NCBI GenBank assembly: GCA_964570865.1
Contig: CAZMZM010000017.1
Span: forward strand, 1-41,307
Direction: 5' to 3'
Source: WGAL01 sp964570865
GTDB taxonomy: Bacteria; Bacteroidota; Ignavibacteria; Ignavibacteriales; Melioribacteraceae
DNA: 41,307 nt
Every line of letters begins with the position of its first letter. Position 1 is the first letter of the stretch. Both the position numbers and the translations under genes were made by a program. Below, piece by piece: positions 7,997 through 17,300 of the stretch. Below the pieces are notes generated by a model. It saw only the letters and a program-made list of their open reading frames with translations. It did no database searches and was not told the origin of the DNA.

Positions 7997-9841
7997 ATGG
8001 CTGACATGGATGGAAATCTTGTTCCGCAAGGGATAAATACATATACTGAGTCTGACCTAACAAGATTTCGGAAATTAGGTAGAGACAGCTTTAAGAGTTA
8101 TTTTAAGATAAATACCGATTACTTGGATTTCATTAAAAATGTAACTCGGTTCTACTCAATAGATTTACCTCAAAATATCAATGAATATCTTATCAGATTG
8201 GATACGGCACCATTTTTATGGATTTCCGATATTCCAACAATTATTAAAACAGAAGACTATTTTAGTAATTTAAATAAAGGAAGCGGTAGCAAACAATATT
8301 ATCGTGATTTAAAAAAGTACTATACTCGTTGGGTTACGCAAAAAAGTGAGCGGGACAAACAATATTACACAATGTCGGCTCTAAATCTAATTGAGAAAGA
8401 CCCTGTTAAAAATCATGTATTAAAAAAGATTCTTCATGCAAATATTATTTCATTTAACACACGTCAAGTAGCACATGAAAAAGCAATCCAATTACTTGAA
8501 GATGCAGATCGAATTCTGGAAAAAACAGCCCTCCCTCAATCCGTAAAAGAAGAACTCCATTACCTTATTCAACTTTATTCGGGATTTGTTTACTACAAAG
8601 TCGGTGACTTTATAAATGCCCAAAACACATTTGAGAGCGCTACATTCTCAAAGCATAGCGGCATCTCTGCACTTTTTTATAATGCACTCAGCAATATAAA
8701 ACTTACAAATTTCGATTCTGCGGCAAACTTAATTTCACATGTGCTGGATTACGACAAGGAACGATTCAAATTTGCAATCCATCATCGTAGCATCAATCTT
8801 CTTGATTTCTTTTTAAGAAATGCAATTACGTACAGCATCTTTCAGGAAGATGATTTCGTGTTGGTGATGAATGACATTGAACAAACACTTCTTCTCCGGC
8901 TTAGTTATAACGTTGAGATACTAAGACAATTGATTCTGAATATTGAAAGTTTAAACAAACTGAAACTAAAAGAGTACATTACTGAGCCAATTAGTAAACA
9001 ACTTGAGTTTTTGGAACGGGTTTCGGCGCAATACTCCGAAAATACAAATTTACTGACATCCCTTATTGTTAAGCAGATCGTACATGAATTTGAAGCAACT
9101 TTGGATAAAATTGTAGAAAACGCAAGGACTAAATATTTAGCACAGATGGCAGAAGAAACAAAATATTTTGATAAACAAATTAGTGACTACCAGCAACGTA
9201 TAATTTCTTTAGAAGAGAAACTTACTAATGGAAATGAAGACTTAGAAGAAATACTGCAACAACAAATAAAACGAATCGAATCCGATGTAGATAAAATGAT
9301 TAATGATATTGAAAATAAGTTGGATAATATTGATGACAACACAAAATTTAATCCGGGAGCTTCGTTTAAAAATTCTATGATTTACAACGCAATAATTTCA
9401 ATGATAGTTTTTATGATAACAGGTTTTGCCGGAGGATTTATGGATAATGCACAACATTATCAAAATTTCAGCTTAGTACTTACTGCCACAATAGCTGCCG
9501 GAATAAAATGGGGAGGACTTTCATATTTAGTTGGAACACTTGTTTCATTAATTACCGCAGCATCAACCTTAGTTGAACGCACTAACGAAAAACAACGCTT
9601 ACTTAAACAAATAACATATATTAAAAATCTGGGGGAAAAAAGGAAAAATGAAATTAATGCCGAAGTTAAAGCCCAAATTGCCATTACGGAAAAAGGGTTC
9701 AGAAGTCAAATCGAACGATTAAAGAACAGTATTGAAACTACTACTATCGAAAAAGAAGAATACCAGGAAGAACTGGAGATAAAAGTCCAAGAAAAAGTAA
9801 ACAAACTTCAAGAACGTCTCCTTCCTCTTTATTTGGGGTAA
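7997..9841 (+). CDS. unrecognised membrane protein with long coiled coils
   Basis: I do not recognise this 614-residue protein. It has no signal peptide. Residues about 1-370 are mostly helical, with a TPR-like stretch around 165-260 (LYSGFVYYKVGDFINAQNTFESA). A long coiled coil rich in Glu/Lys/Gln spans about 375-450. Two hydrophobic helices follow (about 460-480, MIYNAIISMIVFMITGFAGG, and about 492-522, LTATIAAGIKWGGLSYLVGT...), then a second coiled coil to the C-terminus (about 525-612). This suggests an inner-membrane hairpin with both large parts in the cytoplasm, perhaps a scaffold or chain-length type protein. GGGAAG sits a few bases before the ATG. It is a single gene, followed by the gmd/fcl scar. 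No function is assigned. Confidence 0.75.
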   Translation: MADMDGNLVPQGINTYTESDLTRFRKLGRDSFKSYFKINTDYLDFIKNVTRFYSIDLPQNINEYLIRLDTAPFLWISDIPTIIKTEDYFSNLNKGSGSKQYYRDLKKYYTRWVTQKSERDKQYYTMSALNLIEKDPVKNHVLKKILHANIISFNTRQVAHEKAIQLLEDADRILEKTALPQSVKEELHYLIQLYSGFVYYKVGDFINAQNTFESATFSKHSGISALFYNALSNIKLTNFDSAANLISHVLDYDKERFKFAIHHRSINLLDFFLRNAITYSIFQEDDFVLVMNDIEQTLLLRLSYNVEILRQLILNIESLNKLKLKEYITEPISKQLEFLERVSAQYSENTNLLTSLIVKQIVHEFEATLDKIVENARTKYLAQMAEETKYFDKQISDYQQRIISLEEKLTNGNEDLEEILQQQIKRIESDVDKMINDIENKLDNIDDNTKFNPGASFKNSMIYNAIISMIVFMITGFAGGFMDNAQHYQNFSLVLTATIAAGIKWGGLSYLVGTLVSLITAASTLVERTNEKQRLLKQITYIKNLGEKRKNEINAEVKAQIAITEKGFRSQIERLKNSIETTTIEKEEYQEELEIKVQEKVNKLQERLLPLYLG

Positions 9842-9901
9842 AGTTAACATATAATAATAGATATTTTTTTTATTAATTTAGATTCCCGAAAGACTCAAAA
9901 T

Positions 9902-9981
9902 AGACAAAAATATGGGATGGTGGGTTCGGCAATAGTTAGAAAACTTAAGGATAAGGGTTTTACAACGTCTTAACCGGAACC
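9902..9981 (+). pseudogene. fcl: remnant of GDP-L-fucose synthase (N-terminal fragment)
   Basis: The frame at 9914-9970 reads GMVGSAIVRKLKDKGF, which matches the Rossmann nucleotide-binding start of GDP-L-fucose synthase (consensus GHxGMVGSAIVRxL). It runs into TAA at 9971. Shifting one frame at about 9958 continues the family pattern as FYNVLTGT (compare NIITRT in known enzymes), so a frameshift lies within it. No start codon or N-terminal strand is intact upstream, and the rest of the enzyme (about 280 residues) is missing. The fragment joins a gmd tail directly. It is certainly not functional. Confidence 0.75.
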
Positions 9982-10149
9982 AAAATAATAGAAATAGACC
10001 CACGCTACTACCGTCCCACAGAAGTTGAAATGCTAATCGGCGACCCAAGCAAAGCAAAAAAAATATTAGGCTGGCAACACAAAGTAAAATTCAAAGAACT
10101 TATTGAAGTTATGATAATTTCTGATTTTAAGAAGATTTTGAAGAATTAA
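9982..10149 (+). pseudogene. gmd: remnant of GDP-mannose 4,6-dehydratase (C-terminal fragment)
   Basis: The frame reads EIDPRYYRPTEVEMLIGDP and then SKAKKILGWQHKVKFKELIE up to the stop at 10147-10149. This is the typical last fifth of GDP-mannose 4,6-dehydratase (DPRYFRPxEVxxLLGDPxKAKxxLGWxP). About 290 N-terminal residues, including the NADP site and catalytic residues, are absent. It abuts the fcl fragment, so one deletion or recombination fused the two genes. The remnant is still well conserved, which implies recent loss or an assembly join. It matters because the next gene starts with a GT10 (fucosyltransferase family) domain. Confidence 0.85.
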
Positions 10150-10373
10150 ACCAGATAACCTCTTTTTTATCCGCCACATTAAATATTTGCGCAATATTAG
10201 CCAATTGTCTGCAAAGACACATTGTACGCAAATACTCAAAATAACCTAAACCATCGATAACTATTTGCTTTTACAGAGTAAATAAACATTTTTTTCTGTT
10301 TTTCTAATAGAGCCATTTGATTTCCTCTTTTGGCTTAAATATTGCGATAAGATATTAAAATTATTTGGATTAC
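10150..10373. other. intergenic region before the glycosyltransferase block
   Basis: About 220 bases without a convincing gene. A minus-strand frame (IVIDGLGYFEYLRTMCLCRQ..., roughly 10275 down to 10130) has no start codon and ends inside the gmd remnant; I do not recognise it. No clear terminator or Shine-Dalgarno is visible, so the promoter of the glycosyltransferase block is probably here but cannot be pinned. Confidence 0.3.
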
Positions 10374-13300
10374 ATGAAAAACATCATTTTTTTCAATAAT
10401 TGGGGAGATTCTCCTCAAAAGGTATTAGAACGATACAACAGACAAACACCGCTTGGCGATGGAGTTTGGGGAAATATTAGAGGAGTTTCTGATATAAACT
10501 CGGCAGATTATTTTGTGGTATTTGATGATTTTCCTTCCGAAGAATTCTATGAATTAATTCCCTTGGATAAAACATTGTTCTTTCAAAGAGAGCCGGAAGA
10601 AATTAGGAAAATCAATCCATATTTTCAAAATGCACTTTTTTTCGGATCTTATGAAAATCATCACCATCTTTCAACATGGCAATTAGTGGATTCGTTCGTA
10701 AATATTCAGAATGTAAATCCAAACAAAACAAAACTCGTCTCCACAATAACGAGCAGTAAGACTTATACCGAAGGACAAAAACAAAGAATAAAAATCATAA
10801 AACAACTGAGCGAAATTATTCCTTCAAAAATAGAAATATTTGGGAAAGGATTATCAAGTGAAGTTTTTGGACCTTCCTATAAAGGAGAACTTAATTATAA
10901 TGGTATATGTAAGATCAGGGGATTAATTAATTATAATTATACGCTTTCATTTGAAAATTCTTCACATGAAAATTATTTCACCGAAAAAATAATTGATGCT
11001 TTTTTAATGCGGACGAAGCCGATATATTGGGGAGCTGAAAACATTTTCGATTTTTTCCCGAGAGAGGCTCTTGCTTACGTTGATATTTATGATGAAAATG
11101 TAATTGATAAAATTCTAAATTATATAAACGAACCGATAAATTATTTGGCACTTGAACAAGCTAAAGAATTAGTACTTTTTAAATATAACCTATGGCCGGC
11201 AATAGAAAATATAATAACAAATATTCAAAATAAGAGCAGAATCTTTATGACGGAAAAATATTATAGTCAAATTGGACAGGACGAAATTATTGACACTGAG
11301 CTTTTAAATAAAAAAGAAAACGGTATTTTTGTTGAAGTAGGGGCAACAGATGGAATTCATTTTAGCAATACACTTTTCTTCGAAAAATTTAGAAATTGGC
11401 ACGGACTCTGTATTGAGCCGAACCCAATCGAATTTCAAAAATTATTAAACTCCGGCCGAAATTGTATTAAAGAAAACGTTGCTATTACTCAATCCGAAAG
11501 TGAAGCGGAATTTCTCGTTATTGACGGATATGGGAAAGGATTAAGTGGTATCGTAAATAATTATGACCAACGACACATTTCACGAATTGAAATAGAGACA
11601 AAAGATAAAGACTCAAAAAAACAAATAGTTAAAGTTAAAACCGTACCCTTAAGTAAAGTATTTGAAAAACATAATATTAAAAAAATTGATTACTGTAGCA
11701 TTGACGTTGAAGGTTCGGAATTTGATGTTATTAAATCAATTGATTTTTCATCCGTATCTATCACATGTTTTTCCATAGAAAATAATTATGGAATTGAAGA
11801 AATTAAAGAATATTTAGAGCAACGCGGTTACATCCACTGGAAAACCGTACAATGGGATGAATTATTTGTCCATAAATCGTTTTTTAATAATATAAGTGAT
11901 AATGAAGAAAAAATATATTCTGAAAATGAGATAATAAAAGTAATTAAACCACATTTTGTAAAATTGCTGAATACCCGAGATGGAGCAACGTTTAGATATT
12001 ATTCTCCGGCTGAACTTATTAATTCAAAACGAATTGATCCACTGGCAAAATACGTTTATGTAAAATTTAATGAGCTCAACATTAATTCAAACTGGGGGAA
12101 AGAAATCTATCTTGAACATATGAGAAGTTTTAATCAATTTATAGAAGGTGACGATAGCGGGAAAGAAGGAATTGATGCGTTTCTCTCCTCGTTTAATAGC
12201 CTGATTAACTCAATAAAACAATTCGGTTTTGACAGTTCGAAATCAGTTCTCCCTATTTCAAAGGATAAGGAATTAATTGAGGGTTCACATAGGTTGGGAG
12301 CGGCATTGTTTTTTAATATCGATGTACCAACGCTTTCGTTTAAGAATCAAGGATGGAATTATGATTTTGCTTTTTTCAAGAATAAAAATTTACACCCCAA
12401 ATACCTTGATTATTTAGCATTACAATATCTTAAATTTAATAAAAATTTACGCATTGTATTGCTTTTCCCTGCTGCGGAGGGAAAAGAGGATGAGGTAAAA
12501 AAAATAATTGCTTCATATGGCGATATTTATTACGAAAAAGAAGTTTTGTTCAATAAATCGGGTGCCGAATTGTTTTTAACTCAAGTTTACAATGACGAGG
12601 AATGGCTGGGAACAATTGAAAACGGTTTCCCCGGAGCAAAGGATAAAGCGAGGTATTGTTTTACAGGTAATTCTTCCCTACGTGTTTTTCTGTTTGAAAA
12701 TAGAAGCAAAAAAAATATTGCTGAGATTAAAGAAGAAATTAGAAATATTTACAAAATTGATAAACATTCAGTTCATATTAACGACACATTTCGTGAAACT
12801 GAGCTTTTAAGTAATATTTTATTTAATCAAAACAGCATTGATTTTCTTAATACGGCAAGGATTAAGAACTTCGAAAATTTCCGGCGATTATTTTCCGAAT
12901 TAAAAGAAGAGGTCATAACAAAAGAAATAGATCCTGAGATATTTTGCCTAAGCGGTAGCACAACGTTAGCATTATTAGGTATAAGAGAAGCAAACGATTT
13001 AGATTATATATCGTTTAACGATAGAAATCTTGATTTTACAAATATTAAAATCTCGAATCATTATACTGAAAAAAAATATTATCCTACTGATTTTGACGAT
13101 ATCATCTTTAACCCCAATAACTATTTCTATTTTGACGGTATCAAATTTGCTTCTGTTGACGTTATTAAAAAGATGAAACTAAAACGCTCGGAGACAAAGG
13201 ATATCCGCGATATAGAATTACTAAACAATTTACTGGAATCAAATGAAGAATTAATAAAATATTTAGAGATAACCGAGGATCTACTTAATAAGCAAAATTT

Positions 13301-14330
13301 AGATTCCGCTCGCTCTATCTTACAATATCTTGATGTTGTTTATTCGATGAACCCGTTAGTAAAGATAAACATTGCCATATTGGAATATTTACAAGGTAAT
13401 ACAAATAAGTTTTATGAAAATATATTAACGGCGTTAATTATAAATCCTGATAACAAAATAGCGGAAAAAAATTATCTATCTCAAGTTTCAGTTGAATATG
13501 ATGTACGCAATTTTAAAGCCGGCATATTCCCTCTGGTTTCAGTAATAATTCCTTTATATAACCAAAAAGAATTTATTAATGAAAGTGTTAATAGCGTTTT
13601 AGAGCAATCTTATCCGTTTTGGGAATGCTTAATAGTCGATGACGGAAGTACCGATAATTCTGCGGAAATCGTATCACAGATAATAAAAAATTATCCTGAC
13701 AAAAATATAAAATTGCTGAAAAAAGAAAACGGCGGATTAGCGGATGCAAGAAATTTCGGTATTGCCGCAGCTAACGGAAATTTCATTCTACCTCTTGATG
13801 CCGATGATATGATTTTGCCTGATATGCTACTAAAAACCGTTTCGGTTTTATTAGCCGATAAAAACATTTCCATTGTTGGAACGGATACTCTTAGGTTCGG
13901 AGAAAAAAACAACTCATATCAAACTCAAGGATTAAATCTTGAGACAATTAAGTACTTGGATACTTTAAATTATTGTTCGCTTTATAGAAAAGAAGTCTGG
14001 GAGAAAATAGGCGGTTATAATACAAACATGGTTTTCGGATACGAAGACTGGAATTTTTGGATTTCTTGTGCAGAAAAAGGCTTTATCGAAAAAAAAGTTC
14101 CGGAATATTTATTTAAGTATCGCATCAGAGAAAAAAGTATGTTAGCTGATGCAAATAGCAAAAAGGAGCTACTATTATCACGTATTATTCTAAATCATCC
14201 GGATATTTATAGTGAAGAAGAGACCAGAAATGCAAAGGAAATTTTAAGCCGGTTAAATATTAAGAGTTTAACACATAAAGAAAAAAAAATATTAGAAGGT
14301 ATATATGAAATTTCATGGGATATAAGATGA
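10374..14330 (+). CDS. multidomain GT10 - FkbM methyltransferase - nucleotidyltransferase-like - GT2 protein
   Basis: A 1318-residue cytoplasmic protein; ATG at 10374 is preferred to a TTG three codons earlier. Order: (1) GT10/alpha-1,3-fucosyltransferase-like domain, about 1-285, with YTLSFENSSHENYFTEKIID near 188 and PIYWGAENI. (2) FkbM-type SAM methyltransferase, about 297-510, with YYSQIGQDE, VEVGATDG (about 320) and IDVEGSEFD (about 443). (3) A region about 520-850 with a ParB-like IEGSHRLGAA motif (about 635) and a part I do not recognise. (4) A nucleotidyltransferase-like domain near 855-960 (SGSTTLALLGIREANDLDYI). (5) A short TPR-like linker. (6) GT2 domain, about 1052-1318, with SVIIPLYN, VDDGSTDNS and LDADD. 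It probably adds and O-methylates sugars on one glycan. Its stop overlaps the next start (ATGA). Confidence 0.8.
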   Translation: MKNIIFFNNWGDSPQKVLERYNRQTPLGDGVWGNIRGVSDINSADYFVVFDDFPSEEFYELIPLDKTLFFQREPEEIRKINPYFQNALFFGSYENHHHLSTWQLVDSFVNIQNVNPNKTKLVSTITSSKTYTEGQKQRIKIIKQLSEIIPSKIEIFGKGLSSEVFGPSYKGELNYNGICKIRGLINYNYTLSFENSSHENYFTEKIIDAFLMRTKPIYWGAENIFDFFPREALAYVDIYDENVIDKILNYINEPINYLALEQAKELVLFKYNLWPAIENIITNIQNKSRIFMTEKYYSQIGQDEIIDTELLNKKENGIFVEVGATDGIHFSNTLFFEKFRNWHGLCIEPNPIEFQKLLNSGRNCIKENVAITQSESEAEFLVIDGYGKGLSGIVNNYDQRHISRIEIETKDKDSKKQIVKVKTVPLSKVFEKHNIKKIDYCSIDVEGSEFDVIKSIDFSSVSITCFSIENNYGIEEIKEYLEQRGYIHWKTVQWDELFVHKSFFNNISDNEEKIYSENEIIKVIKPHFVKLLNTRDGATFRYYSPAELINSKRIDPLAKYVYVKFNELNINSNWGKEIYLEHMRSFNQFIEGDDSGKEGIDAFLSSFNSLINSIKQFGFDSSKSVLPISKDKELIEGSHRLGAALFFNIDVPTLSFKNQGWNYDFAFFKNKNLHPKYLDYLALQYLKFNKNLRIVLLFPAAEGKEDEVKKIIASYGDIYYEKEVLFNKSGAELFLTQVYNDEEWLGTIENGFPGAKDKARYCFTGNSSLRVFLFENRSKKNIAEIKEEIRNIYKIDKHSVHINDTFRETELLSNILFNQNSIDFLNTARIKNFENFRRLFSELKEEVITKEIDPEIFCLSGSTTLALLGIREANDLDYISFNDRNLDFTNIKISNHYTEKKYYPTDFDDIIFNPNNYFYFDGIKFASVDVIKKMKLKRSETKDIRDIELLNNLLESNEELIKYLEITEDLLNKQNLDSARSILQYLDVVYSMNPLVKINIAILEYLQGNTNKFYENILTALIINPDNKIAEKNYLSQVSVEYDVRNFKAGIFPLVSVIIPLYNQKEFINESVNSVLEQSYPFWECLIVDDGSTDNSAEIVSQIIKNYPDKNIKLLKKENGGLADARNFGIAAANGNFILPLDADDMILPDMLLKTVSVLLADKNISIVGTDTLRFGEKNNSYQTQGLNLETIKYLDTLNYCSLYRKEVWEKIGGYNTNMVFGYEDWNFWISCAEKGFIEKKVPEYLFKYRIREKSMLADANSKKELLLSRIILNHPDIYSEEETRNAKEILSRLNIKSLTHKEKKILEGIYEISWDIR

Positions 14331-17300
14331 AAATATTATTTGTTGTCCATAATTTCATTAAAGAATGGAAAGCCGGAGTTGAGAATTACACATATAATAT
14401 AGCCAAGGAATTATCCAAAATTGGGTTTGAAGTTGCATTTTTATATCCCAAAATTATTAGTAATTCTTCACCTGAAATATTATCGGAAAATTACGAAAAC
14501 TTTAATGTTTACACGCTTATTACAAATAATCATAGTCAACTATTTACTGAATTGGAAAACGAAAAGTTTGATAATCTATTTGCCGATTTTCTTACGAAAA
14601 ATAAATTTGACATTATTCATTTTCACCATCTATACGGATTACCATTAAGTTTTGTTGAAATTGCGAAAGAGAAAAATTCAAGAATATTTTTTACTCTACA
14701 TGACTTTTGGTTAATTTGTCCTCGTTTACATTTTTTTATAAATGAAAAAAATTCAGTTTGCAATTTAACTCCGAATCCTATTTCATGTGCAAAATGTCTA
14801 AACTCCGATAATATTGATTCCAAATCAACATTATTATCTCAAATATTAAGAAAGAGAGAAAAGCAAGTTAAAGAATTATTAAATTCATCTGAGTATATTT
14901 CGGCTCCATCCGAATTTGTCAGACAAAAATTCAAACACTTAAATATTTATAAAGAGATAAATATTGTACCCTTGGGATTACCTAAATTAGAGAATTTAAT
15001 CAGGCATAAAATTGACAAACCTTTGACGTTCGGATATATCGGCTCAATTGCTTCTGTGAAAAATGTACCGGGGATGGTTCGTACTTTTGCTAAATCAACT
15101 CAAAATCATAAGTTGTTAATTTATGGGAACGGATTTGAAGACTTAATATCAGAACTAAAAAAAGAAATTTCACAAAATAATAATATTGAATACAGAGGTG
15201 AATATTCCTATGAAAACCTAGGAAAAATTTTATCGGAAATTGATGTTATAATTATTCCTTCCTACATCGAAACATATTCTTTTACTGTTCGCGAAGCACT
15301 ATTAGCTCATAAGGCTGTTATTGCTTCTAATGTCGGAGGAATTCCCGATGTAATTAAAAACAATGGAAACGGGCTTTTATTCTCCCCTTATGATGAAGAA
15401 GAATTGAGTGAGGCGATAAAGAAAATTATTAACAACCCAAAGCTATATTATCAATTAATTAATTCGGATACAAAGATAAAAACTATTGAAGAAGATGCTG
15501 ATTTTTGGTCAAAACAATATTTAAGAAAAATAGTTTATCCCAAAGTATCCATTATTATACCTGTATTTAACAAACTTGAATTAACAAAGAAATGTATAAA
15601 TGCAATATTTGCCAACACCGATTATCCAAATTATGAGATAATTATTGTCGATAACGCTTCAACGGACGGGACAAAAGAATATCTCTCGGAACTTTCAAAT
15701 AAACATCAAAATATAAAAACAATAATAAATGAAGAAAACCTCGGGTTTTCAAAGGCGAATAACCTCGCTTCGGAAATTGCCGAAGGGAAATATATTCATT
15801 TCCTAAACAATGACACTCAAGTTCAAAAATACTGGCTCTGTTCTTTGGTTGAAACAGCTGAAAAGGATGACAAAATTTACGCTGTCGGTAGTTTGCTTTT
15901 ATTCCCAAATCATACAATACAACACACAGGCGTTATTGTTTCAAACAGACCCGAAGAAATTTCTCCTGTTCATACTTTATATAAATATCCACAAAATATT
16001 GTTAGACATCCATACCTTTTTCAAGTTTTGACCGCCGCATCATTACTTGTTCGGAAAGATATATTTTTTAAGGTAAATAAATTCGATGAAAAATTTTGGA
16101 ACGGTTACGAAGATGTTGATTTATGTTTTAAGTTAACCAAACTCGGTGGAAAATTGGTCATTGAACCAAGGTCGGAAGTAATCCATTACGAATCTCAAAG
16201 TGGAAAGCAGAGATTTATTGCAGTAGAGAAAAACGTTAAACTATTAAATGATAAATGGCGAGGTAATATTACTCGTGATTTTATCGTTAATGAAAATATA
16301 ATTTACACAAACAATTATAAGACCGGAATTAAGTATTTTCCTGAAGTAATTCATAATAAAAGCGCCTCAATAATAATTGTAACATATAATTCATCAAATA
16401 CAATAAAAAATTGTATTAATTCAGTTTTAGAAACAATTAGAATAAATGATGAAGTAATTGTCGTGGATAATAACTCCACGGATAACACTCTCGAAATTAT
16501 TAAACAATATGAAAATCATCATCAAATTAAGATTATTAAAAACAAAAAAAACTTAGGGTTTTCAGTCGGTTGTAATATTGGAATTGAAAATAGTACAAAT
16601 CCTTTTATTGTTTTGTTAAATCCGGACACGGTTGTTTATGGAAAATGGTTGGACAAACTTATTTATCATTTTAATAATCCTAAAACAGGCGCGGTGGGAC
16701 CGCTATCCAATTATGTAGCCGGACTACAAAAAATAGAATTTTATATCAATAAATCGGAGCATCAATTTACCACTGACACATTAAACAAATATTTAGAGAA
16801 AAGAAATCTTCACGGTGAAGTTGAAACTAAATTATTGATAGGCTTTTGCTTGGTACTTAAAAGAGATATTTTAAATCAAGTCGGAACACTGGAAGAAAAC
16901 TTATTTTTAGGCAACGATGACTTGGAACTAAGCTGGAGACTAAGACTTGCAGGATATAAACTTATAATATCACCGGACACCTTTATTTTACACAAAGGTC
17001 AGGAAAGTTTTAATTCTCTGCATACTTCAGAAAAAGAAAAATTTACTAAAGAAAGTGAAGAAGCTTTATATAATAAATTATTAAGATATTATGGAGAAGA
17101 GAATGTTCCAACTCCAAAGAAAATATGGGACATTGATTGGTTTAATCCCCAAAATGCAATTTATAATTCTAATAATAATATCTTTGATGTTAAAGAGAAA
17201 TACAGAAAGATATATAATATACCGCAAAAAGATGTTTCCGTTTCTTTAATTGTACCGGTATATAATCAATTCGATAATACAAGCATCTTTCTCTCTTCTT

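Noticed and set aside
10130..10322. Minus-strand frames (MALLEKQKKMFIYS... and IVIDGLGYFEYLRTM...) before the glycosyltransferase block
   Set aside because: They are in two different frames, short, without a good start for the longer one, and the stop lies inside the gmd remnant. No family is recognisable, so at most this is another decayed fragment.
10150..10373. Mobile element as the cause of the gmd/fcl scar
   Set aside because: I found no terminal inverted repeats, target-site duplication or transposase fragment around the join.
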